From NCBI GenBank assembly GCA_934141475.1, contig CAKPCG010000008.1, forward strand, positions 1-52,506: a stretch of DNA of 52,506 bases. The letters run 5' to 3'. Positions 26,259-35,128 of this stretch are shown one piece after another (the stretch's first letter is position 1; each line of letters begins with the position of its first letter). The position numbers were made by a program, and so were the translations under genes. This DNA is from an uncultured Clostridia bacterium. Its GTDB lineage: Bacteria; Bacillota; Clostridia; TANB77; CAG-508. Below the pieces are notes generated by a model. That model saw nothing but the letters and a program-made list of their open reading frames with translations. It did no database searches and had not been told where the DNA came from.

Positions 26259-28427
26259 TTGAATGAAGCAAAAAATATACTAAAAAAATACTTTGGGTAT
26301 GATTCTTTTAGAAATGGTCAAAATGAACTAATAGAACATATCTTAAATAAAGAAGATGTATTAGGAATAATGCCAACTGGTAGTGGAAAGTCTATTTGCT
26401 ATCAAGTTCCTGCTATGTTGCTTAATGGCATAACTATTGTTATTTCTCCTTTAATTTCTCTTATGAAGGATCAAGTAGATTCATTAAATCAAATTGGAAT
26501 TCCTGCAACTTTTATAAACAGCTCTCTTTCTTCAAATGAATATTTAAATACCATCCAAAATATTGTTTATAATGTTTATAAAATTATTTATGTTGCTCCA
26601 GAAAGATTAAATTCAGATTCTTTTCTTAATTTGTTAAATAAACTTAATATTTCAATGATTACAATTGATGAAGCTCACTGTGTTTCTCAGTGGGGACATG
26701 ACTTTAGACCAAGCTATAGAGAAATTGCAAATGTAATTTTAAAACTAGATAAAAGGCCAATTATTTCAGCATTTACCGCTACAGCAACTGATTTGGTAAA
26801 AAACGATATTATAAATTTACTTAGCTTAAAAAATCCTTTTTGTTTAACAACAGGATTTGACAGAAAAAATTTAAAATTTATGGTTGAAATGCCTAAAAAT
26901 AAATTAAATTTTATTACAAATTATATTCAAAAAAGACCAAATGAATCTGGAATTATTTATTGTTCAACTAGAAAAAATGTGGAAACTGTTTTTCAAGCTT
27001 TATCAGATATTGGGCTTTCTGTTTCCAAATATCATGGAGGAATGACAGAAAAGCAAAGAGCAGATTTCCAGAATTCTTTCACATATGACAAAAACCAAGT
27101 AATGGTTGCAACTAATGCTTTTGGTATGGGAATTGATAAATCTAATGTAAGATATGTTATCCATTTTAATATGCCTAAAGATTTAGAAAGTTATTACCAA
27201 GAAGCTGGACGTGCTGGTAGAGATGGCGAAGAAGCTGATTGTATTTTGCTTTTTAGTAGAGCTGACATTATTACAAATAAACTTTTAATAGAATCTACGC
27301 ACTCTAGCTCTCATACTATAGAATATCAAAAATTAAATGATATTACAGATTATTGTAATACAGATAAATGTTTAAGAAAATTTATTTTAGAATACTTTGG
27401 AGAACATCCTGATTTTGATAATTGTAACAATTGCAGTAATTGCTTAGATAGCCATGAATTTATTGATATAACATCTGATTCTCAAAAAGTTCTTTCTTGT
27501 ATTAAAAGAATGAACGAAAGATTTGGAAGTAGTATGGTTGTAGATGTTTTAAGAGGTTCTAAAAATTCTAGGATAATTAGTCTTAATTTTAATAATTTGT
27601 CAACATATGGAATAATGAAAAATTATTCTAAAGAATCTTTAAAAAATCTCATTTCTTATTTAGTAACAGAAGGCTATATTAGAAATGTTGGTGAAAAATA
27701 TCCTACTTTAACTCTAACTCCATTGGCTAATGATGTTTTATTTAACAATAAAAAAGTATTTACCAAACGAAAAATTGAAACTTTGGAAACATCTACTGAA
27801 AATTCAAAATCTAATAATACTTTAAATACTAATTTTGATAGTAATTTATTCGAGATTTTACGTAATCTTAGATTAACTGTGGCAGAAGAAAATCATGTTC
27901 CTCCTTTTGTTATATTTTCTGACGCTTCTTTAAAGCAAATGTCCACATTTTATCCTTATAATGCGGAAGATATGTTAAAAATTGAAGGTGTAGGATTAAA
28001 TAAATTAGTTAAATATGGAAATAAATTTATAGATACTATTTTAAATTATGTTAAAGAAAATGATATTTCTATATCAAGTATTTCTGGGTCTAGTATTCCT
28101 AAACCTAGTATTTCTAAAAAATCTCAAAAACCTGATACTAAATTATTGACTTACGATTTATATGTTAGTGGTAAATCTATTGATGAAATTGCACTTGAAA
28201 GGGGGCTTTCAAGAATTACTATAGAAAATCATTTAATTAGTTGTTTGGAAAATGGAATGGACATTGATTTAGAAAAAGATGTTAATACTAAATATAAAGA
28301 TGATATTGAAAATGCTATTAGGAACATTGGAACAGATAAATTAAAACCTATAAAAGAAGCTTTATGTAGTGATGTTTCTTATTTTGATATTAGGTATTAT
28401 ATTGCAAAAAATAAAATATCGCATTGA
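26259..28427 (+). CDS. recQ: ATP-dependent DNA helicase RecQ
   Basis: A 722-residue superfamily 2 helicase for recombination and repair. Motif I 'MPTGSGKSICYQ', motif II 'DEAHCVSQWGHDFR', motif III 'AFTATAT', motif V 'ATNAFGMGIDK' and motif VI 'QEAGRAGRDG' are all present, followed by the RQC zinc-binding cysteines ('CNTDKCLRK', 'CNNCSNC') and a C-terminal HRDC-like part. The start is TTG at 26259, with AGAGG nine bases upstream and the promoter at 26195. The last codons form half of a shared terminator with the convergent CYTH gene. Confidence 0.95.
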   Translation: MNEAKNILKKYFGYDSFRNGQNELIEHILNKEDVLGIMPTGSGKSICYQVPAMLLNGITIVISPLISLMKDQVDSLNQIGIPATFINSSLSSNEYLNTIQNIVYNVYKIIYVAPERLNSDSFLNLLNKLNISMITIDEAHCVSQWGHDFRPSYREIANVILKLDKRPIISAFTATATDLVKNDIINLLSLKNPFCLTTGFDRKNLKFMVEMPKNKLNFITNYIQKRPNESGIIYCSTRKNVETVFQALSDIGLSVSKYHGGMTEKQRADFQNSFTYDKNQVMVATNAFGMGIDKSNVRYVIHFNMPKDLESYYQEAGRAGRDGEEADCILLFSRADIITNKLLIESTHSSSHTIEYQKLNDITDYCNTDKCLRKFILEYFGEHPDFDNCNNCSNCLDSHEFIDITSDSQKVLSCIKRMNERFGSSMVVDVLRGSKNSRIISLNFNNLSTYGIMKNYSKESLKNLISYLVTEGYIRNVGEKYPTLTLTPLANDVLFNNKKVFTKRKIETLETSTENSKSNNTLNTNFDSNLFEILRNLRLTVAEENHVPPFVIFSDASLKQMSTFYPYNAEDMLKIEGVGLNKLVKYGNKFIDTILNYVKENDISISSISGSSIPKPSISKKSQKPDTKLLTYDLYVSGKSIDEIALERGLSRITIENHLISCLENGMDIDLEKDVNTKYKDDIENAIRNIGTDKLKPIKEALCSDVSYFDIRYYIAKNKISH

Positions 28428-28451
28428 TTTTAGTGCGATATTTTATTTTTT
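28406..28451. terminator. Bidirectional terminator made from the ends of two coding sequences
   Basis: An 18-bp perfect inverted repeat (28406-28423 with 28434-28451) spans the last codons of recQ and of the convergent CYTH gene. Each strand ends with a T-rich arm. Both proteins therefore end in the same residues, KNKISH. Confidence 0.85.
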
Positions 28452-29014
28452 ATTACTTTTCTTTGTAAATAGTTATAAATTCTTTTATTAGTTGCCAATT
28501 GATTTTTTCCAATCATAAGCATAATTTCATGTCTACTTTTTGTTGATAGCGCTCTGTTTGAAAATTCTTTATGTTCTACAGATTTTTCAAACCAATTTGG
28601 CATTTCAAATTCTTCTGCTTGTTTAGAACTTTCAAATTCCACTTCTGCTATAATTAGACCTTTCATCCATCCATCAAAAATATCTACTTCTGCCTTTAAC
28701 CCATTTGCAATTGGAACTACACATCTATATTTTTGTATGGTTCTACTCCCTCTAAATGGTTTTAACTTTTTGTATTCTTCTTCTGAAATGTTTTTTTCTA
28801 ATTCACAAATGGAATATTTTTCTACATTTTCTCCTCTCGCTTTTATTGTATGTGTAAATATTTTTTCTCCAGTGTATATATTTAAACTTTTTCGTACCCT
28901 AATGCTACACACCATGTCTTTAAATATATGTTTTTGAGTTAATTGGTTTATGCTCTCTATATTTTCTGGCAAGTATTTTATAGTAAACTTTCTTTCTATT
29001 TCCATTGGTAACAT
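28430..29014 (-). CDS. CYTH-domain protein (triphosphate tunnel metalloenzyme-like)
   Basis: A 194-residue protein starting with the CYTH signature 'MEIERKF' (E-x-E-x-K) and 'SIRVRKSL', 'ELEKNISEEEY', 'AEVDIFDG', 'IIAEVEFES', which supply the alternating charged residues of the triphosphate tunnel. Members hydrolyse inorganic triphosphate or ThTP, or make cAMP. Without data the substrate is unknown. GGAG lies nine bases before the ATG. Its C-terminus shares KNKISH with RecQ because of the terminator at 28406-28451. Confidence 0.82.
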   Translation of the reverse strand: MLPMEIERKFTIKYLPENIESINQLTQKHIFKDMVCSIRVRKSLNIYTGEKIFTHTIKARGENVEKYSICELEKNISEEEYKKLKPFRGSRTIQKYRCVVPIANGLKAEVDIFDGWMKGLIIAEVEFESSKQAEEFEMPNWFEKSVEHKEFSNRALSTKSRHEIMLMIGKNQLATNKRIYNYLQRKVIKNKISH

Positions 29015-29029
29015 TTTGTCTTTCTCCTT

Positions 29030-30301
29030 TTATTCATACCATTCAAATTCGTAACTTGAAATTTTAACAATATCTCCTTCTTTTACTCCTGCATCTTTAA
29101 TTGCTTTTTCTACTCCTAAATTTACAAGATTTTTGTGTAGATAATACATTGATTCATTATCATCTATATTTATTCTTCTTATTAGTCTTTCTACAGGTTC
29201 TCCTTTTACTTCAAATCCTTCTGGAGTTTTTGTTACTGTAAATTCATCTTTTTTGTCATCTAAAGTATATACCATTTTATCTTCAATTTCGTACAACTCT
29301 TCTTTTGGTAATGTTTTTAATGTTTTTGCTACATAATCAAGTAGTTTTTCTATTCCTTCTCCCGTACTGCTTGATATTTTAAATATTTCCATATTCTTTT
29401 CTTTTGCAAGTTTTGTAAGATCATTAAATAATTCTTCATTTGCAACATCTGCCTTACTTGCAACTATTATTTGTTTTCTTTGGGCAAGTTTTTCACTATA
29501 TTTTTTTAGTTCTTCATTTATTATTTTAAAATCCTCTATTGGATTTCTTCCTTCCATTCCAGATACATCTATTACATGTAATAATAGCCTTGTTCTTTCT
29601 ATATGGCGTAAAAATTGTAAACCAAGACCTACTCCCTCACTTGCACCTTCTATAATTCCTGGAATGTCTGCAATTACAAAGCTTGATCCATCTTTTGATT
29701 TTACAACTCCAAGATTTGGCTCTAAAGTTGTAAATTGGTAGTTTGCAATTTTAGGTCTAGCGTCTGTTACAACACTTAAAAACGTTGATTTTCCAACATT
29801 AGGAAATCCTAATAATCCAACATCTGCAAGTAATTTTAGCTCTAAGATAACTTCTTTTTCTTCACCTGGTTCTCCATCTTGTGAAAATCTTGGAACTTGT
29901 CTTGTTGGTGTTGCAAAGTGTTGGTTACCTTTCCCCCCTCTTCCACCTTTTAAAACACATTCTACTTGTTCTGGTTTTGATAAATCTGCTATTACTTTTT
30001 TTGTTTCTGCATCTTTTACTATTGTACCTATTGGAACTCCTATATATATGTCATTTCCAGATTTTCCTGTACATCTTGCTCCACTACCATTTTCTCCGTT
30101 TGTTGCTTTGTATTTTTTGTTGTATCTAAAATCTATTAAGGTGTTTTTGTCTTTATCTACTTTAAAATATACGTCTCCACCTTTCCCTCCGTCTCCACCA
30201 TCAGGTCCACCTGCTGCAACATATTTTTCTCTTCTAAATGATATGGCTCCATTTCCACCGTTTCCAGCTTTTATTATTATTTTTGTATAATCTGTAAACA
30301 T
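29030..30301 (-). CDS. obg: GTPase ObgE/CgtA
   Basis: A 423-residue essential GTPase acting in 50S ribosome assembly and stress response. The Gly-rich Obg domain ('AGNGGNGAISFRREKYVAAGG', residues about 12-32) is followed by the G domain ('LLGFPNVGKSTFLS' G1, 'ADIPGIIEGA' G3, 'ASKAD' G4) and the OCT domain near the C-terminus. Length is normal for Firmicutes. AAGGAGAT precedes the ATG, with a strong promoter at 30333-30361. Confidence 0.97.
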   Translation of the reverse strand: MFTDYTKIIIKAGNGGNGAISFRREKYVAAGGPDGGDGGKGGDVYFKVDKDKNTLIDFRYNKKYKATNGENGSGARCTGKSGNDIYIGVPIGTIVKDAETKKVIADLSKPEQVECVLKGGRGGKGNQHFATPTRQVPRFSQDGEPGEEKEVILELKLLADVGLLGFPNVGKSTFLSVVTDARPKIANYQFTTLEPNLGVVKSKDGSSFVIADIPGIIEGASEGVGLGLQFLRHIERTRLLLHVIDVSGMEGRNPIEDFKIINEELKKYSEKLAQRKQIIVASKADVANEELFNDLTKLAKEKNMEIFKISSSTGEGIEKLLDYVAKTLKTLPKEELYEIEDKMVYTLDDKKDEFTVTKTPEGFEVKGEPVERLIRRINIDDNESMYYLHKNLVNLGVEKAIKDAGVKEGDIVKISSYEFEWYE

Positions 30302-30332
30302 TTTTATCTCCTTTTTTTTAATTACGTTTTGA

Positions 30333-30361
30333 ATTATATCATAATTTGCGTTTTATTGCAA
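30333..30361 (-). promoter_or_regulatory. Promoter of obg
   Basis: Minus strand TTGCAA (complement of 30356-30361), 17-base spacer, TATAAT (complement of 30333-30338) with an extended -10 TGA immediately before it. Confidence 0.72.
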
Positions 30362-30424
30362 ATAAGTGGGTTTTAAAATATTTTTTATTATTAGATTTTT
30401 TGAAGAATGTTATAATACGGAGAA

Positions 30425-30453
30425 CTCGCCAGCGGTTAATAACCGCTAGCGAG
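30425..30453. repeat. GC-rich 29-base hairpin
   Basis: Inverted repeat CTCGCCAGCGGTT / AACCGCTAGCGAG with one mismatch around a short loop. It is much more G+C-rich than the surroundings and lies downstream of the foreign-looking gene at 30478. There is no T tract on either strand, so it is not a standard terminator; it may be a remnant of the imported segment. Confidence 0.5.
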
Positions 30454-30477
30454 CTTTAAAACAATGTTATTGCTAGG

Positions 30478-31158
30478 TCATCTTGGTCTTCTCTGGAGCA
30501 TTTCCTCTGGCTCAATGCCATGAGCTAAGGCGTGCATTTTTACATACATCCAGTTGTCAGGTCTGTATGGAATGTTTTTGGCAACCCAAGCTCCCATTTT
30601 TCCCCACCATGTTTCAGGCGCTGCATATGCTAAAGCTTCGTTTAAGTCTTTTACCTGTTCATGAGTGAGAAAATTTTCGAGCTCTTTTTTTACCTGCATT
30701 GGCGTTTTTTCCGGAATTTTCTCTGTAATAGTGTAAACACTACCAGAGTTGGTCACAAAACAATCCGGCAAAATTCTCTTAATACGAGAAGTTCTTACGC
30801 TTCTTCCATTAGAGATACCAACTGCAATTACATTTTTCTTGTTAATAACCATTCTTTCAGCCTCTTCGTCCGAAAGCTTTTCGCCTGTTGCTGGATCGGC
30901 AAAGTAGTTTAATCGGATTTTTCTGCGGTTGTCATCCAATCCAGACACCTCATAGCAGACTCCTTCAATGGTCTTAATAGTCCATTTACTTGGGTCTGAT
31001 AAGTGTGGAACCATATCCTTCACGTATTCGCTTATAGATATAGTGCCATCAGAAAGCCACACTTTTAATGTATGACCTTTATCCAGCCACCGCTGTGCTT
31101 CCCAGATATCTGCTGTTTCCTTTTCTGTGTTTACGTCAGTTACTTTCTTTAACTTCAT
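30478..31158 (-). CDS. Foreign-looking protein of unknown function
   Basis: A 226-residue protein I do not recognise. Its codon use is much more G+C-rich than all neighbours (for example CAG, CTG, GCC, CCG, CGC and CGA) and it has a TGA stop, which suggests recent transfer. It contains an in-frame CGG at residue 23 ('EAQRW', 31090-31092) with no frame change after it. The start at 31158 has AAAGGAG before it, and a promoter lies at 31229-31257; a longer in-frame start (31257) overlaps the promoter and is rejected. C-terminal features include 'YAAPETWWGKMGAWVAKNI', possibly a membrane- or host-interaction segment. Confidence 0.7.
   Translation of the reverse strand: MKLKKVTDVNTEKETADIWEAQRWLDKGHTLKVWLSDGTISISEYVKDMVPHLSDPSKWTIKTIEGVCYEVSGLDDNRRKIRLNYFADPATGEKLSDEEAERMVINKKNVIAVGISNGRSVRTSRIKRILPDCFVTNSGSVYTITEKIPEKTPMQVKKELENFLTHEQVKDLNEALAYAAPETWWGKMGAWVAKNIPYRPDNWMYVKMHALAHGIEPEEMLQRRPR
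31090..31092 (-). other. In-frame CGG read without a shift (exception)
   Basis: Codons GCA CAG CGG TGG CTG encode 'AQRWL' in one continuous frame. A +1 shift here would end the protein after eight further codons. It is one of two exceptions to the CGG pattern and lies in a gene with foreign codon use. Confidence 0.6.
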
Positions 31159-31228
31159 AATTTCTCCTTTCGTCATGCTACCTTTACAAAGTGTAGTCTT
31201 ATAGACATATGAATCTTTTAGCACCTCT

Positions 31229-31257
31229 ATTATAACACATTTTTTCCAATTATGCAA
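31229..31257 (-). promoter_or_regulatory. Promoter of the 30478-31158 gene
   Basis: Minus strand TTGCAT (complement of 31252-31257), 17-base spacer, TATAAT (complement of 31229-31234), about 70 bases before the start codon. Confidence 0.65.
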
Positions 31258-31288
31258 AAAAGCGATTATGTGAATTTACATAATCGCT
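31256..31288 (-). terminator. Terminator of gdpP
   Basis: Perfect 11-bp stem (31261-31271 with 31278-31288) beginning at the gdpP stop codon, followed on the minus strand by T6. Confidence 0.82.
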
Positions 31289-33306
31289 CAGCTTTCTATT
31301 TCGTTAAAATATTCTTCTATTTTTAACTTTAATTCTTCTTTTACTTCTTCTATTGTTTTATCTTCTACTTGGGCTCCTGCAAGTGTCATATGACCTCCTC
31401 CACCCATTTTTTCTAGTATAACTTGTACATTTATGTCTCCAATAGAGCGTCCACTAATTGTTATTTTTTCTCCATTATTTCCAAGCACAAATGATGCTGT
31501 TATATTTCCTATTGATAATAATTCGTCTGCAGATTTTGCACAAATTATATTTGCATTTTTATCAATTTGAGAATATAATGCAATTCCTATTGTGTCATTT
31601 ATTACCTCTGTTGTTTTTATTATTTCTGTTATTTTATTATACGTTTCTAAATCACTTTGGAACCATTTTTTCACTTTTATTATGTCTACTCCGCATTTTC
31701 TTAAATATGCTGCTGCTTCAAATGTACGTACTCCTGTTTTAAATGTGAAATTTTTTGTGTCCATCATTATTCCTGCATATAATGTTTCTGCTTCAATCTT
31801 TTTTAATTTTGTTGTTATTTGTGTATATTGTAATAGTTCTGTTACAAGTTCTGCTGCTGATGAAGCATAAACTTCATGGAATGTTAATATGCTTTTATTT
31901 ATAAAGTCTGGGCTTCTTCTATGATGGTCTATTATTGCTACTTGATTTGTTTTTTCTAGTAATAGTGGATCTTCTACATATCCTGTTTTGTGTGTATCTA
32001 CTATAATTAATAGTGTTTTGTCTGTTATTTTTTCTTCAGCTATTTCTTTATTTATTATAACTTCTTTGTATTCTGCATCTTCATCTAAGCTTTTTTTTAC
32101 GTTTTCTAGTGCCATTGTATTTGTATTTGCAACTATATATGATGGTTTTCCTAAGTTGGTTGCAAGTCTATACATTCCAATTGCTGAACCAAGTGCATCT
32201 ATATCTGGATTTGCATGTCCCATTATCATTACTTGTTCATTTTCTAGTATTAATTCTTCTAGTGCATGAGCTACTATTCTTGCTTTTACTTTTGTTCTCT
32301 TTTCTACTTCTTGTGCTCTTCCTCCAAAGAATTGATATTTTTCATTTTGTCTTATTGCTGCTTGGTCTCCTCCACGCCCAAGTACTACATCCATTGTGTT
32401 CATTGCTGATTGGTATTTTTCTTTGTCTGTTTCTCCCTCATTTGATATTGCAATACTTAGTGTAAGCTGTGCTCTTCCTTTTATATCTATATCTTTTATT
32501 GCATCTAGTATGCTAAATTTATTTTCTTTTATTTTATCTAAATATTTTTGCTCAAAGAAATATACAAATCTATCTCTATCTGCTTTTACAACGATTCCAT
32601 CTGTTTCGTTTGTCCATTCATATATTGACTTTTCTATTTCAGCTATAATTTGAGGTCTTGCGTCTATGTCTATTAATTGCATAGTTTCCTCATAGTTGTC
32701 TATCATTATTATTCCTACACAGCTTTTTGAATCATTGTATTCTTTTTGAAGTTTTAAGTTGTCTGTTTCATCAATAAAGTATAGTATCATCATGTATTTT
32801 TTTTCTTTTTTTCTGTCATGATTCCCTGATTTTACAAATTCTCCAAGTATCTTGTATGTTTTATTTTCTACTTTTAGATTTCTTATTATTGATTTGTCTT
32901 TTTGGTCTTCTCTACCATTGATTTCTACATTTATATTTTCTAGTAGTTCGCTTATATAATTGTTTATATCTATATTTGCAAATTCAGATACAAATTTTGT
33001 GCTTCTCCATATTATGTTTCCATCTGTTTCTACTATTATTAATGGTATTGGTGAATATATTAAGCTGTTTTTTGCTGCTGAATTAACATTTAAAGTTAAA
33101 TCTTGTAAATGCTGTGATATTTCACTTTTTCTTTTGTTGTTTGCAAAATATGTATATCCAAGTATTACTATAAATATTATTATTGATGATAGTATAAATT
33201 GTGGTTTTAGTATACATATTGCTATTAATAAGATAAATATAATTACAAGATAAATTTTTGTTCTAGATACTAAACTATCAAATAATTTTCTATTACTACT
33301 TTGCAA
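31288..33306 (-). CDS. gdpP: Cyclic-di-AMP phosphodiesterase GdpP
   Basis: A 672-residue membrane protein that degrades c-di-AMP. Two N-terminal membrane helices ('YLVIIFILLIAICILKP', 'FILSSIIIFIVILGYTY') are followed by a PAS-like domain, a degenerate GGDEF domain (no GGDEF motif) and the catalytic DHH/DHHA1 domains with 'MGHANPDIDALGSAIG', 'LIIVDTHKTG', 'AIIDHHRRSP' and 'GGGGHMTLAGAQ'. Start is TTG with AAGGAG nine bases upstream. It stands alone, ended by the terminator at 31256. Confidence 0.95.
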   Translation of the reverse strand: MQSSNRKLFDSLVSRTKIYLVIIFILLIAICILKPQFILSSIIIFIVILGYTYFANNKRKSEISQHLQDLTLNVNSAAKNSLIYSPIPLIIVETDGNIIWRSTKFVSEFANIDINNYISELLENINVEINGREDQKDKSIIRNLKVENKTYKILGEFVKSGNHDRKKEKKYMMILYFIDETDNLKLQKEYNDSKSCVGIIMIDNYEETMQLIDIDARPQIIAEIEKSIYEWTNETDGIVVKADRDRFVYFFEQKYLDKIKENKFSILDAIKDIDIKGRAQLTLSIAISNEGETDKEKYQSAMNTMDVVLGRGGDQAAIRQNEKYQFFGGRAQEVEKRTKVKARIVAHALEELILENEQVMIMGHANPDIDALGSAIGMYRLATNLGKPSYIVANTNTMALENVKKSLDEDAEYKEVIINKEIAEEKITDKTLLIIVDTHKTGYVEDPLLLEKTNQVAIIDHHRRSPDFINKSILTFHEVYASSAAELVTELLQYTQITTKLKKIEAETLYAGIMMDTKNFTFKTGVRTFEAAAYLRKCGVDIIKVKKWFQSDLETYNKITEIIKTTEVINDTIGIALYSQIDKNANIICAKSADELLSIGNITASFVLGNNGEKITISGRSIGDINVQVILEKMGGGGHMTLAGAQVEDKTIEEVKEELKLKIEEYFNEIES

Positions 33307-33404
33307 GTTAATTTCTCCTTTATTTTCTAATAGGTCTATTTTAACTCATATTGGTCATTTTGTCAAATTGGTGTTTTCTCACAAAAATTGATTTATTCAT
33401 GGTT

Positions 33405-33647
33405 TTATTGATTTTTTTCTATTTTTTCCTCCACCATTTTAGTAATCCCATCAATACTTCTCCAAGTATTTGCTAAAACCTGTGTTGGCTGAACTTCTAT
33501 ATCGTACTTATCTTCTAGCTCTGAAATTAACTGAATAAAAGCTAAAGAATCTAATATATCCTCTTCTACTAAATCTACATTTATATTATTTCTTAAATCT
33601 TCATATCCTGTTAATTTTATAATTAGTTCTAATATTTCCTCTTTCAT
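33405..33647 (-). CDS. dltC: D-alanyl carrier protein-like acyl carrier protein
   Basis: An 80-residue carrier protein with the phosphopantetheine Ser in 'DILDSLAFIQLI' and the surrounding four-helix pattern ('LEDKYDIEV'). Together with the DltA-like enzyme immediately upstream it should carry an activated amino acid, presumably D-alanine, as a thioester. The start at 33647 has AAAGGA 12 bases upstream; a TTG further upstream would place the ribosome site inside the gene. A different aminoacyl carrier is possible because the operon lacks DltB and DltD. Confidence 0.78.
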   Translation of the reverse strand: MKEEILELIIKLTGYEDLRNNINVDLVEEDILDSLAFIQLISELEDKYDIEVQPTQVLANTWRSIDGITKMVEEKIEKNQ

Positions 33648-33709
33648 TTCTACTAACATTCCTTTCAAGGCACAAAATCTAATTTAAAATATTGTATTTT
33701 ACATTTTTT

Positions 33710-35128
33710 TTAAATCTCCATTTCTAAAAGTTTTTTTGTATCTATTTTCCCATTAATATTTAATGGAATTTGTTTTATAATTCTAATTACAGGTATCATA
33801 TACTCAGGCAAGTATTTTTTTATAATTTGCTTAATTTCTTTAGAATTTTTAGTACAATTTTCGTTTTCTTTAATAAAAGCTATAATTTTATTTACTTTTC
33901 CATTATCATTTGCATCTGCTACTACAACTGCCTTTTCAATAAATTCTATTTTATTTAATATATTTTCTATTTCTGATATTTCTATTCTATATCCTTTATA
34001 TTTTATTTGCTTGTCTTTTCTTCCCAAACAATAAAACTTTCCATTATTTTTATATCCTAAATCTCCTGTTAAATATGATTTTTTTCCTTTATATTCTATA
34101 AATACTTCTTTGCTAAGCTCGCTATTTAGATACCCATTTCCTACACTTTCTCCAGAAATTAGAATTTCGCCAATTTCGTTTTCTTTAACTTCTTGTAATT
34201 TGTCATTTACAATAAAAATTTGTACATCATTTTTAGGAATACCTATTGATATTTTTTCATTCTTTTTTACTTTATCAGATGTTACTGCAAATGTACATTC
34301 TGTTGGACCATAGCAATTTATTATTTCTAGATTATCAAATCTATTTAAAAGTTTAGATACTGTCTTTTCGCCTAGTTTTTCGCCACAAAACAGTATCTTT
34401 TTTAGGCTTGGCATTAAATTTTTGTCAAAAGATTTATCAATTAATAATAAATCTGCAAATGAAGGCGTAATTACCATTAATTCTGCATTACTTTTATTTA
34501 GTTCTTTAAATAATTCTATATAATTTTTTAAAGTTTCTCTTTCTAAAATATAGTGCTTACTTCTTGTTAACAAACTTAAATATAAATCTGCTACAGATAA
34601 ATCAAATGAAAAATTTGCTTGGTTTAATATAACACTTTGCTTTATATCACATATTTTTTCTACCCAAGACATACAACTTTTTAAATTTTTATATGTAATT
34701 TGAACTCCTTTTGGTTCTCCTGTGGTTCCTGATGTAAATATTATATAATATAAGTCGTCATCTTTCATATATCTATTTTCTACATCTTTTGGATTATCTT
34801 TTTCCATAATTTTTTCTATTGTTTTATCTATTATTAAATCTGGATTTATTTGTTTTATTATTTTTCTTGTTCTTTCTTCTGGTGCATCTTCGTCTATTGG
34901 AACATAAGCAAATCCAGCTATTGAACAAGCTAAAAAACTTGCCAACATGTATATTTGTTTTTGTCCTTTTACTATAACTGGTTTTCTTTTTTTATTATTT
35001 ATTAATAAATAATTATAAATATTACATATGTATTTATATAGATTTTTATTTTTGTAAATCTTATCTTTTATTTGATAACATTCATCATCTGGATATTTTT
35101 TTAAATTTAGTAGTATTTTATTTAACAT
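33710..35128 (-). CDS. dltA: Amino acid adenylation enzyme, DltA-like
   Basis: A 472-residue adenylate-forming enzyme. It shows 'YIIFTSGTTGEPKGV' (P-loop A3), 'NFSFDLSVADLY' (A4, typical of DltA), 'INCYGPTECTFAVT' (A5), 'YLTGDLGYKNNGKFYCLGR' (A7) and 'LNINGKIDTKKL' (A10 with the catalytic Lys). It should activate D-alanine and load it on the carrier protein next door. AGAGGAAAT precedes the ATG. It overlaps the vanW stop by 11 bases. DltB and DltD, needed to alanylate teichoic acid, are not in the window, so the final acceptor is unknown. Confidence 0.85.
   Translation of the reverse strand: MLNKILLNLKKYPDDECYQIKDKIYKNKNLYKYICNIYNYLLINNKKRKPVIVKGQKQIYMLASFLACSIAGFAYVPIDEDAPEERTRKIIKQINPDLIIDKTIEKIMEKDNPKDVENRYMKDDDLYYIIFTSGTTGEPKGVQITYKNLKSCMSWVEKICDIKQSVILNQANFSFDLSVADLYLSLLTRSKHYILERETLKNYIELFKELNKSNAELMVITPSFADLLLIDKSFDKNLMPSLKKILFCGEKLGEKTVSKLLNRFDNLEIINCYGPTECTFAVTSDKVKKNEKISIGIPKNDVQIFIVNDKLQEVKENEIGEILISGESVGNGYLNSELSKEVFIEYKGKKSYLTGDLGYKNNGKFYCLGRKDKQIKYKGYRIEISEIENILNKIEFIEKAVVVADANDNGKVNKIIAFIKENENCTKNSKEIKQIIKKYLPEYMIPVIRIIKQIPLNINGKIDTKKLLEMEI

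Noticed and set aside
31159..31257. Longer in-frame start for the 30478 gene
   Set aside because: The extension overlaps the promoter hexamers at 31229-31257 and lacks a ribosome site; AAAGGAG lies before the ATG at 31158.
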